64,000 bases of DNA from Sodaliphilus pleomorphus (GTDB lineage: Bacteria > Bacteroidota > Bacteroidia > Bacteroidales > Muribaculaceae). Each line of letters starts with the position of its first letter. Positions within the stretch are counted from its first letter, which is position 1. Both the position numbers and the translations under genes were made by a program. The notes under the pieces were generated by a model. It saw only the letters and a program-made list of their open reading frames with translations, made no database searches and was not told the DNA's origin. This document shows positions 8,110-15,936 of the stretch, piece after piece. The stretch lies in contig NZ_CP045696.1 in the NCBI RefSeq assembly GCF_009676955.1, forward strand, positions 2,375,001 through 2,439,000, read 5' to 3'.

Positions 8110-9531
8110 TTACTCCTCGACAGGCACAATGCTGTTCACCTTCAGGTGCGAGTGCCACATGTCGTTGTAGAGGTTGCCCTTGCGCCACTCCACCTCGCCG
8201 GCCTGGAAGTCGACCGTCTCGCTGCGAATGTATTTCTTGGCCGGGCTCAGCTTGTCGCCTATGCCCTCGTTGGTGGCCAGGCGGTAGAGGTCGATGCCAG
8301 TGGCATAGTAGTCGTTGAGCACCGTGCCCTCGACCGAGCGGCCAAACGACTCGTCGGTGGGCACCCAGCCCACGCCTTCAAAGTAGGTCTCGCCCCAGTC
8401 GTGGAAGTTTTCCTCGCCCGGGTGAAGCATGTAGCCGCTCTCCCAGCGAGCCGGGATGCCAATGGCACGGCACAGCGTGATGTAGAGCAGGGTCACCTGG
8501 CCACAGTCGCCGTGCTTGTTGAGCAGCACATACTCGGGGATGTTGCGCAGCGTGCTGTACTCGCGGGCGCCGGCCCAGGGAAAACGCTGGGCTATCCAGT
8601 GATAGATGCGCGAGGCGGCAATCACAGGGTTCTCATCGAGGTCGCCCACGATGTCCTCGGCCAGCTCTCGCATGCTGTCGGTGACAACGATGTGTGGGCC
8701 CTCGCTCGAGGTGTAGCGCGCATATTGTGCATCGTGGCGGTAGGGCTGCACCAGGGCCACGAGGTCTTGCTGGCACAGGTGTCGCTCGCCCACATCGTAG
8801 CCGAAGGTGTACTCAAAGTGGGTGGGCTTGCCCTTCTCGGCCTGGGCTTCCATATACACGGTGTGATGCTTGCTGCCCTGGCTGTAGGTCACAGGGCGGT
8901 TGCTGCTCTCGAGCTTGATGTTGCGCTGGCGCAGGTTCTCATAGGGGAAAGGCATCCACACGCGCAGCGTCTCGCCGGCAGGCACGGCATCGGCATCGAC
9001 ATCGAGCGTGAAGGTGATGTTGACGTGGCGCCAGTCGCGCACGCCGTGGGCATCGGGCTGCTTGGCCATGGCCTGGCGGAAGATGTTGAGGTAGCTGCCC
9101 GCCTCGGCATCGCTGTTGCGGCGGTTCTCCTGCTTGAACTCGTCGCCCAGCAGCCACAGGTTGCGCACACTCTTGCGAAACCAGCGTTCCTGCCCGTCGA
9201 TGCGCATCACCTCGAGGGCACGGCTCTGTTTCCAGTGCTGTATCTGCTCGGGGGTGACCTGCGGGTACTTGTCGTGTATGGCTTTCATGCCCTGCTCGGG
9301 CGTCATGTTGAAGTCTTTGCCTATGCGCTCCATGATTTGGTTGAGCGAGTCGATGGTCACAGCCTGTTGCTTGCGCACCTTGCCGGGCAACTGCTTCATC
9401 ACGCGCTCGGCACGGGCAAACTCGCCCTGGTCGATGAGCTGGTCGACCTGGGCGCGCCAGTCGTTGCCAGCCTGGGCCGTAGCAGCCATGGCGGCACAAG
9501 CCAGGCCCAATAGGATAAGTCTTATGGTCAT
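8110..9531 (-). CDS. Secreted transglutaminase-like protein
   Basis: 473 residues with a signal peptide (LILLGLACAAMAATAQA). A helical N-terminal region (about 25-150) is followed by a beta-rich part and then the transglutaminase-like papain fold. The catalytic triad is visible: Cys in KHGDCGQ (~343), His in NFHDWGETYF (~376) and Asp in VPTDESFG (~391). It most likely acts as a periplasmic or surface cysteine peptidase rather than a cross-linker. It is the first gene of the cluster with the NlpC/P60 peptidase and the dipeptide epimerase, which suggests work on murein peptides. A TACTTTTG element lies upstream at 9555-9562. Confidence 0.82.
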   Translation of the reverse strand: MTIRLILLGLACAAMAATAQAGNDWRAQVDQLIDQGEFARAERVMKQLPGKVRKQQAVTIDSLNQIMERIGKDFNMTPEQGMKAIHDKYPQVTPEQIQHWKQSRALEVMRIDGQERWFRKSVRNLWLLGDEFKQENRRNSDAEAGSYLNIFRQAMAKQPDAHGVRDWRHVNITFTLDVDADAVPAGETLRVWMPFPYENLRQRNIKLESSNRPVTYSQGSKHHTVYMEAQAEKGKPTHFEYTFGYDVGERHLCQQDLVALVQPYRHDAQYARYTSSEGPHIVVTDSMRELAEDIVGDLDENPVIAASRIYHWIAQRFPWAGAREYSTLRNIPEYVLLNKHGDCGQVTLLYITLCRAIGIPARWESGYMLHPGEENFHDWGETYFEGVGWVPTDESFGRSVEGTVLNDYYATGIDLYRLATNEGIGDKLSPAKKYIRSETVDFQAGEVEWRKGNLYNDMWHSHLKVNSIVPVEE

Positions 9532-9554
9532 TTACTATGGTTTTTGTTAGTTTA

Positions 9555-9562
9555 CAAAAGTA
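9555..9562 (-). promoter_or_regulatory. Candidate -7 element for the transglutaminase/NlpC/epimerase cluster
   Basis: Minus-strand TACTTTTG fits TAnnTTTG, 24 bp upstream of the first gene. The nearest upstream TTTG (9577-9580) is only 14 bp away, so the -33 element is uncertain. Confidence 0.35.
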
Positions 9563-9661
9563 ACAATAATTTTTGACAAAAATCCACGCCGCAGGGCACT
9601 TTATGCACCATTTTGCCGCAATGGCACGCGATGTGCAGCCACAGCGCCCCAGGGCTTGGAT

Positions 9662-9709
9662 GAAAAGAAACTCCGGGCACACGCGCAGTGCGCAAGGTGT
9701 GTCCGGAGT
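9662..9709 (-). terminator. Rho-independent terminator of glmM
   Basis: A 13-bp stem (9670-9682 with 9697-9709, one G:U pair) encloses a 14-nt loop. On the minus strand it is followed by TTTCTTTTC. It lies 57 bp past the glmM stop. Confidence 0.75.
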
Positions 9710-9765
9710 GATATTACAATAATATGCGTGTAGTGCAAGCATGAGGTGCCGCGCGTGGCTACGGC

Positions 9766-11157
9766 CTACTTGCACAGCGACTGCACGATGTGCTTCACGT
9801 CGTCGCCCAGCTTCTCGGCCTGCTCCATGGTGTGAGCCTCGCTGTAGATGCGTATGATGGGCTCGGTGTTGCTCTTGCGCAGGTGCACCCAGCTGTCGGG
9901 GAAGTCGATTTTCACACCGTCGATGGTCGTGAGCTTCTCGCCGGCATAGTGCTTCTCCACAGCCTTGAGTATGGCATCGACGTCCATGTCGGGGGTGAGC
10001 TGCAGCTTGGTCTTGGCAATGCTGTATTGCGGATAGGTGCGCTTGAGCTCGCTCACCGTCTTGCCGCTCTTGGCCAGCAGGGTGAGGAACAGGGCCACGC
10101 CCACCAGGGCGTCGCGGCCATAGTGCAGCTCGGGATAGATGACTCCGCCGTTGCCCTCGCCGCCTATCACTGCGCCTATCTTGCGCATGAGCGTGGTAGC
10201 GTTGACCTCGCCCACGGCCGATGCCTCGTAGCGGCAATGATATTTCTTCTCGGTGACGTCGCGCAGCGCACGCGACGACGACAGGTTGCTCACTGTGGGG
10301 CCAGGGGTGCACGAGAGCACATAGTCGGCCACGGCCACGAGCGTATATTCCTCGACAAAGAACTCGCCGTTTTCCATCACGATGGCCAGGCGGTCGACGT
10401 CGGGGTCGACCACAAAGGCCACGTCGGCCTTGCCCTGCTTCATGTAGTCGCTTACGGCGGTGAGGTTCTCGGGTATGGGTTCGGGCGTGTGGCCGAAGTT
10501 GCCTGTGGGGTCGCAGAAGAGCTTCACCACATGTTTCACACCCAGGGCCGTGAGCAGCTTGGGGATGGCCACGCCGCCCACCGAGTTGACAGCATCGACA
10601 GCCACGGTGAAGTCGGCCTTCTTGATAGCGTCGACGTCGACCAGCTTCAGAGCCTTTACAGCATCGATGTGGCGGCGCAGGCAAGTGTCGTTGTACTCCA
10701 CAGCGCCAAGGTGGTCGACCTGGGCATAGTCAAAATCCTCGGCCTCGGCGATGCGCAGCACCTCCTTGCCTTGGGCGTCGGTCAGGAACTCGCCTTTCTC
10801 GTTCAAGAGCTTGAGGGCATTCCACTGCTTGGGGTTGTGGCTGGCGGTGAGGATGATGCCGCCGCAAGCCTTCTCCCAGGTCACGGCCAGCTCGGTGGTG
10901 GGCGTGGTGGCCATGCCTATGTCGACCACATCGAAGCCCATGCCCTGCAAGGTGCCCACCACGATGTCGCGCACCATGTGGCCCGAGAGGCGGGCGTCGC
11001 GGCCCACGACAATCACGTTGGATGTGAGCTGGGTGGTGCGGCGAATGAATGTGGCATAGGCGCTGGTAAACTTCACGATGTCGAGTGGCGTGAGCCCCTC
11101 GCCAGCGCGGCCGCCTATGGTGCCACGTATTCCAGAAATAGATTTAATTAATGACAT
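9766..11157 (-). CDS. glmM: Phosphoglucosamine mutase
   Basis: 463 residues, alpha-D-phosphohexomutase superfamily. It converts glucosamine-6-P to glucosamine-1-P for UDP-GlcNAc synthesis, and thus for murein and LPS. All four active-site loops are present: phosphoserine loop TASHNPK (Ser106), metal loop DPDVDR (~255), sugar loop GEGNGG (~335) and phosphate loop RKSNTEPIIRIYSE near the C terminus. Phosphomannomutase or phosphoglucomutase activity is an alternative, but the start SISGIRGTIGG and the nrnA/DUF4827 neighbourhood are usual for Bacteroidota GlmM. It is the last gene of the three-gene minus-strand block. Confidence 0.87.
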   Translation of the reverse strand: MSLIKSISGIRGTIGGRAGEGLTPLDIVKFTSAYATFIRRTTQLTSNVIVVGRDARLSGHMVRDIVVGTLQGMGFDVVDIGMATTPTTELAVTWEKACGGIILTASHNPKQWNALKLLNEKGEFLTDAQGKEVLRIAEAEDFDYAQVDHLGAVEYNDTCLRRHIDAVKALKLVDVDAIKKADFTVAVDAVNSVGGVAIPKLLTALGVKHVVKLFCDPTGNFGHTPEPIPENLTAVSDYMKQGKADVAFVVDPDVDRLAIVMENGEFFVEEYTLVAVADYVLSCTPGPTVSNLSSSRALRDVTEKKYHCRYEASAVGEVNATTLMRKIGAVIGGEGNGGVIYPELHYGRDALVGVALFLTLLAKSGKTVSELKRTYPQYSIAKTKLQLTPDMDVDAILKAVEKHYAGEKLTTIDGVKIDFPDSWVHLRKSNTEPIIRIYSEAHTMEQAEKLGDDVKHIVQSLCK

Positions 11158-11272
11158 TGTACTGCTTTAAGTTAATTATATTTAGTTGCTTCATGAAAAG
11201 TCTTCTTTCCCCTGCTTGTCGTGCAACCGTGACGACACTGTCGCCGGCGGCGGCACCATCATCATTATATGA

Positions 11273-11851
11273 TTATATGCGGCTCTTGAAGTAGCGCAGG
11301 TGATACATGTAGGGCACCACGCTGCTTATCTCGCCCGTCCAGCCATACTGCGACTTCACCACCAGGTTCACCTCGCAATCGATGCCCAGGTACTTGAGCG
11401 GCATCTGCATGCCGTAGCCCCACTGCGACGAGGTCTCGAGGCTGTAGTCGTCGTAGAGGAAGGCTGTGGCCGTCTGGCTCATGTCGTCGGCATTGCCGCT
11501 GCCCACCCACAAGCCGCCTTGCGTGTACCACGTGTTCAGGTTGTAGCGCGTGTAGCGGAAGTATATCGTCTGCGATTTGCGTGCCCTGTTGCCCACGCGG
11601 TCGCCCGTCTTGAGCACCTGCATGTAGACGTTGCCGTCGGGGTCGAGCTTGTAGTAGGGAGCATCGCTGCCCACCTTGAAAACGGTGTCGGCAGGCACAT
11701 CCTCAATTTCAAAATTGGCGAGGAAGGCGTTGCAGGCGTGGCGCTCGTCGTTGAGCATATCGCTGTAGCTCTCATTGTCGCTGCACGAGGCAAAGCCTGC
11801 TGCCACCAGCGCCATCATGCACAGCATTGAAATCGATCGGAGTGTTCTCAT
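11273..11851 (-). CDS. DUF4827 family lipoprotein
   Basis: 192 residues. A lipoprotein signal peptide ends in the lipobox AGFASC, so the mature protein is probably lipid-anchored in the envelope. The body has the features I associate with DUF4827: a YSDMLNDER start, an aromatic-rich core with YFRYTRYNL, and VPYMYHLRYFKSRI at the C terminus. The function is unknown, though some resemblance to FKBP-type folds has been proposed for related proteins. It lies between nrnA (51-bp gap) and glmM. Confidence 0.8.
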   Translation of the reverse strand: MRTLRSISMLCMMALVAAGFASCSDNESYSDMLNDERHACNAFLANFEIEDVPADTVFKVGSDAPYYKLDPDGNVYMQVLKTGDRVGNRARKSQTIYFRYTRYNLNTWYTQGGLWVGSGNADDMSQTATAFLYDDYSLETSSQWGYGMQMPLKYLGIDCEVNLVVKSQYGWTGEISSVVPYMYHLRYFKSRI

Positions 11852-11902
11852 TTCTCTTGAATGTATATATTTGTGTTAGGTGTCTTGTATTATATTTTTG
11901 TT

Positions 11903-12913
11903 TCACAACGTTTCGAGTATCTTGAAGTAGGTGTCGAGAGTCTCGTCGACGGTGCCGTGCGAGTCGCCGCCAGCAGCGTTCTTGTGGCCGCCGCCGCCAA
12001 AGTAGCGCTTGCATATCACGTTCACGTCGAGGTCGCCTTGCGAGCGGCACGACACCTTGATTTTGTCCTTGTCCTCGCGAATGAAGGTGGAAAATGCAAT
12101 GCCCGGAATGGCCAGCGGCTTGTTGACCAGCCCCTCGGTGTCGCCCTTCTTGTAGCCGTAGTGCTCTAGCTCGTCGAGGGTGAGTACAATCAAGGCCGCG
12201 TGCTTGTCGGGATAGAGTTGCATCTTCTGGTCGAGGGCATAGCCCTGCAGGCGCAGACTGTCGGCGCTATAGGTGTTCATTGCCAGGTTGTAGAGCTGTT
12301 CCTTGGCAATGCCGCAGCGCAGCAGCTGGGCCACAATCTCGTAGAGCTCGGGGTCGTTGCTGCTATAGGTGAGGTTGCCCGTGTCGGTGGTGATGCCCAC
12401 ATAGAGGCATGAGGCGGCCTGGCTGTCGATGGCCTGGGTCCAGCCCAGCTGCATGAGCACGCGATACACCAGCTCGCAAGTCGACGAGGCATGTTCTTGC
12501 GATATCTTCACGTCGAAGCAGTCGTCGGGCTCCAGGTGGTGATCGATGAGCACCCGCGGCGCACGCGACTCCTCAATGATGGCACCCAGCTCGTCGATGC
12601 GGCGCAGCACGTTGAAGTCGAGGCAGAATATCAAGTCGGCCTCACGCACCAGAAAGCGCCCGCGCAGCTTGTACTTGCTGTAGGGCACAACCTCGTGCTG
12701 CACGTCGACAAAGTCGAGCGCTCGCGGCATGCGGTCGGGCATCACCACATGGGCATCCTTGCCCATGTTGCGCAACACCCGGCACAGCCCCAGCGTGGAG
12801 CCCACCGCATCGCCGTCGGGCGACACGTGGCACGTGATCACTATGTGCTTGGCGCCCTCTACATGCGTGCGCAACTGCTCTATGACCTTGCCGTCGATTG
12901 TTGAACTTATCAT
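11903..12913 (-). CDS. nrnA: DHH-family phosphoesterase (nanoRNase / pAp phosphatase)
   Basis: 336 residues. The DHH domain has the metal motifs SPDGDAVGS (Asp33, Asp35), a CLDFN motif, IDHH (Asp124-His125-His126) and TDTGNL. The DHHA1 domain has the glycine-rich GGGGHKNAAGG (~307-317). Members degrade 2-5-nt RNAs and hydrolyse pAp to AMP in the cytoplasm. It is the first gene of the nrnA-DUF4827-glmM block and has its own promoter 27 bp upstream. Confidence 0.9.
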   Translation of the reverse strand: MISSTIDGKVIEQLRTHVEGAKHIVITCHVSPDGDAVGSTLGLCRVLRNMGKDAHVVMPDRMPRALDFVDVQHEVVPYSKYKLRGRFLVREADLIFCLDFNVLRRIDELGAIIEESRAPRVLIDHHLEPDDCFDVKISQEHASSTCELVYRVLMQLGWTQAIDSQAASCLYVGITTDTGNLTYSSNDPELYEIVAQLLRCGIAKEQLYNLAMNTYSADSLRLQGYALDQKMQLYPDKHAALIVLTLDELEHYGYKKGDTEGLVNKPLAIPGIAFSTFIREDKDKIKVSCRSQGDLDVNVICKRYFGGGGHKNAAGGDSHGTVDETLDTYFKILETL

Positions 12914-12939
12914 TGTCTGTTTTTCTTTCGATTAATCGA

Positions 12940-12970
12940 CAAAATTACGTCAATCGCACATCTTTACCAA
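12940..12970 (-). promoter_or_regulatory. Promoter of the nrnA-DUF4827-glmM block
   Basis: Minus-strand TAATTTTG (12940-12947) with TTG at 12968-12970, a 20-bp spacer. This is a good match to the Bacteroidota primary-sigma promoter. Confidence 0.6.
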
Positions 12971-13061
12971 AATTTTAAGAAAAAAACACACATTGTACAG
13001 TCAAGTGGCAAGTGCACACCTTGCCTTAACATAAACTATGGCATAGTTGTAGAATTGTTGA

Positions 13062-13091
13062 AGAAAAAGCAAGCCCGGCCACGACGGGCTT
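13062..13091 (-). terminator. Terminator of the tannase-like gene
   Basis: Stem AAGCCCG (13071-13077) with CGGGCTT (13085-13091) and a 7-nt loop. On the minus strand it is followed by GCTTTTTC. It lies 25 bp past the stop of the esterase gene. Confidence 0.7.
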
Positions 13092-13115
13092 TAGCTCAAG
13101 TTGCGGGCTTGTGAT

Positions 13116-14597
13116 TTACTTGGCCAGCTTGTCAAGCCAGTCAAACAGCTCGTTGAGTGCATAGTCGCCGCTGTGCGGGCGGTTCCATGCCAAGAGGAAG
13201 TTTACATCTTTGCCGTCGTTTTCCAACTTCGTTGCGAGGTTGATGGCAACGGGAAAGGCGGTGTCACGGTCGATGGATCCGTGGCGAATGTACCAGTGCG
13301 GGGCCACAGTCACATCGCTTTGCCCGATTTGCGACATGGGGTTGAGCAGGTATTCTGCTTCTTTCACCTCGTCGGTCACTGCGGTGTTGTTCTTAGCTGC
13401 CGAGTAGCTGGTGAAATTGGCAGGAATGTTGCTGCTGTTGCCAAACTCGTCGTTCTCGCCGCTGGCTGTGTCGCCAGCCACCCCAAGGGCGTCGAAGGCC
13501 GGGACAGTCTTGAGCGGTGTCTGGTTGGCTACATAATTGAGAAATTTCTCTATGTCGAGGCCCGTGACATACTCACCCACGCGCTTGCCGCCACGGGCAC
13601 CTGCCATGCCCTTGGCCATGTCGGCAGGCAAGCCCACGCCACCGTTTATGGGCGCAAATGTGCCGCCGTCGCCGTTGCTGAGCGTGAAACCTATGCTGTC
13701 GGGAATGTCGGCTCCGGCATCTTTTGCAATCTGAGCCGAACGTATCAGTTGCTGCTTGATGTAGTCGAGATAGTTGTCGGCCGTGAGTGGCGTGCCGTCG
13801 GTCTTTTTCAGTCCAAGCGAGTTGATGTAGGCCGGGAACTGTGCAGCCAGCTCCTGACTCACCTGCCGGTGGGCTTCGTCATCGGCCTTGCGCGAGTCGG
13901 TGTTGCCAAAGAGCCATTCATAGGCCATGTCGGCATGGCTCAAGTCGGTGATAGGACAATAGCACACGCTGGCCAGCACGTCGTCGCGCTCACTGGCAGC
14001 TCCCATTGCCTTCAGGTATTTCTCGTAGGCAGGATTGTTGCCTGTTGCACCCATCAGGGCCGACATCGCGCCGCCAGCCGATGTGCCGTCGGTGATGATT
14101 TTTTCGGCATCGCCTGGCATTTCCTTGTCGAAGTGGCGCAGATAGCGGATGGCGGCTTTCAGGTCGAGAATTGCCGCCGGCGCCTTGCCGTTGTATATTC
14201 TTTTTCCTTTCTTGGTGATATAGGATGAGCGTCCTCTCGACCCTGGAATGGCCACCACATAGCCCCGTTGCAACGCCATGCCTGTCGCATCGCCAGCCGA
14301 GGGAAAACCAGGTGCCGATGGCATGTAGCCGCCCACATTGGTCTTCAGGAAGATGGGCGAGCGCTGTGTGGCGCCCTCGGGTACAAAGACGTTGACATAC
14401 TGATATGTGCTGTCTTCTACATTGGTTACAAAATAAAGATGGGTAAAAGCAGTATAGTTTACTGTGCCGTTAGGCATTTCAACAGACCCCGCCACGCCTT
14501 GTGAAGCGTCAAACTGCAGTTGTGCAGCAGGCTTCGTGGCTGCCAATGCACTCACAGTGAGCATCGCCGCCAGCGTTGGAACAAATACTTTAATCAT
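13116..14597 (-). CDS. Subtype B tannase-like secreted serine esterase
   Basis: 493 residues with a signal peptide (about 1-20) and an alpha/beta-hydrolase fold. The nucleophile is Ser173 in GTSAGGA, the acid is Asp443 in IRHGSIDRDT, and the base is His475 in NRPHSGDY. The Asp-His spacing of 32 and the surrounding residues are those known for Lactobacillus plantarum tannase (Ser163/Asp419/His451). The predicted role is release of gallic acid or related phenolic acids from plant esters outside the cytoplasm. The large lid between nucleophile and acid is present. The gene stands alone, with its terminator downstream. Substrate (gallate or feruloyl esters) is inferred from family only. Confidence 0.8.
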   Translation of the reverse strand: MIKVFVPTLAAMLTVSALAATKPAAQLQFDASQGVAGSVEMPNGTVNYTAFTHLYFVTNVEDSTYQYVNVFVPEGATQRSPIFLKTNVGGYMPSAPGFPSAGDATGMALQRGYVVAIPGSRGRSSYITKKGKRIYNGKAPAAILDLKAAIRYLRHFDKEMPGDAEKIITDGTSAGGAMSALMGATGNNPAYEKYLKAMGAASERDDVLASVCYCPITDLSHADMAYEWLFGNTDSRKADDEAHRQVSQELAAQFPAYINSLGLKKTDGTPLTADNYLDYIKQQLIRSAQIAKDAGADIPDSIGFTLSNGDGGTFAPINGGVGLPADMAKGMAGARGGKRVGEYVTGLDIEKFLNYVANQTPLKTVPAFDALGVAGDTASGENDEFGNSSNIPANFTSYSAAKNNTAVTDEVKEAEYLLNPMSQIGQSDVTVAPHWYIRHGSIDRDTAFPVAINLATKLENDGKDVNFLLAWNRPHSGDYALNELFDWLDKLAK

Positions 14598-14886
14598 AAT
14601 ATACTACACGATTTTTAAGTTACACGTGTCACTTTACTTATGGAGTATTATAAAGCCTGACGCCTTTGCCTCTACCAAGACTTTTCAATTACGACACTTT
14701 TAAGCCCCCGGGGTTTAAAAGATGATGGAGAGAAAAAAAAATTGTCTCTCGCTCTGCACACACTATGCCCTGAGCTGGGATGCCTATTGACGGCTTGCAC
14801 CCGATTTTTTTTTACAGGCAAGATGTGAAATCAAAAAAAATCGCAATGCACCAATTTACATTACAGTACATTGCGAGTTATTGTTG

Positions 14887-14958
14887 AGGTCACTAGCGGA
14901 GTCGAACCGCTCTAACTGGTTTTGCAGACCAGTGACTAAACCGCTCATCCAAGTGACC
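14887..14958 (-). tRNA. tRNA-Cys (GCA)
   Basis: A 72-nt cloverleaf on the minus strand. The 7-bp acceptor pairs GGTCACT with AGTGACC, the discriminator is U, and the anticodon stem-loop is CTGGT-CTGCAAA-ACCAG with anticodon GCA (complement of 14923-14925). The T-loop is TTCGACT. CCA is not encoded. Confidence 0.93.
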
Positions 14959-15099
14959 AATTGCGATTGTCGGTACAAAAGTACAGCTTATTTTCGATAC
15001 CTGCAAGTTTTATTTCGCCATTTTTAGGCCAAACTGGCATTTTTTGCAATTTTCAGCGTGGCCGGCCGTGTGGCAAGGCCCCGCGTGCTGTGCAGTAGC

Positions 15100-15645
15100 T
15101 CACTGGCGGTGCAGCACCTGGAGCACGCGCACGATTTCCTGCTCAAAGTTGGGCGTGAGCACGCCCTGGCCCATGGCCTGCTTCACCTCGTCGATGGCCC
15201 AGAAGCGGCCGTCGTCGACCTCGACGGGGTCATAGTTGAAGCTGGTGGCAGTGGTCGTACAGTAGAAGGCGTTGACCAGCTCTCGCTCCACCTGGCTGTC
15301 GTAGACGTAGGTGAAAAGGGGCCGTGGGCTGAACTGCGTGAGCCCCAGCTCCTCGCCCGCTTCTCGGCGCAGAGCCTGTTCCACGGTTTCGCCGTAGTCG
15401 ACATGGCCGCCCACGGCAGTGTCCCACTTGCCGGGTTGAATGAACTTGTGCCGTGAGCGCTGTTGCAGGTAGATGCGACCCTGGGGGTCGAAAACGTGCA
15501 GGTGCACCACCGGGTGCAGCAGGCGGCTGCCCGAGTGGCACAAGCGCCGTGTGGCTTTGCCCACGACGCGGCCATCGGGGTCGACTATGGGAAATATTTC
15601 CTTGTCGCTCAAGTCCTGAGCCAAAGTTTCATTAAGTTTCTTCAT
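15100..15645 (-). CDS. Nudix hydrolase (IPP-isomerase-like subgroup)
   Basis: 181 residues. The Nudix box is complete, running from GGHVDYGETVEQAL through RREAGEELGL (~76-98), with the metal-binding REAGEE. The N-terminal part (IVDPDGRVVGKATRR, then a His-rich HPVVHLHVFDPQG strand) resembles the YfcD/IPP-isomerase-like Nudix subgroup. The substrate is unknown and may be a nucleoside diphosphate derivative. CAAAGTTA at 15697-15704, a minus-strand TAACTTTG, is a likely -7 element. Confidence 0.85.
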   Translation of the reverse strand: MKKLNETLAQDLSDKEIFPIVDPDGRVVGKATRRLCHSGSRLLHPVVHLHVFDPQGRIYLQQRSRHKFIQPGKWDTAVGGHVDYGETVEQALRREAGEELGLTQFSPRPLFTYVYDSQVERELVNAFYCTTTATSFNYDPVEVDDGRFWAIDEVKQAMGQGVLTPNFEQEIVRVLQVLHRQ

Positions 15646-15872
15646 AATCAGTATTGTAAATTATTTGCTGAGCCTTGCGGCAACTGCAACACGCGACAAA
15701 GTTAATTGAAAATTTCAAAATTACAGCTTAGCACATTAAGTATAAGTATGAAAAAACAGAGTTGCTGCCGAGGTTATTGAGATGATAGGCCTAATGTCTT
15801 CAACTTTTCAACCTGAATATCATATTTTGCCGTTTGATGTTGTTCGATATTATCACCTTTTAATATATTGAG

Positions 15873-15903
15873 TTGGCGTGTAGAAAGATTTTTCGTAATT
15901 TTG
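15873..15903 (+). promoter_or_regulatory. Promoter of the type III restriction-modification operon
   Basis: TTG (15873-15875), a 20-bp spacer and TAATTTTG (15896-15903), leaving a ~30-nt leader before mod. The host-type promoter suggests the island is expressed. Confidence 0.55.
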
Positions 15904-15936
15904 TGATTATAACAATCTAGTAACAGAATTACAGAC

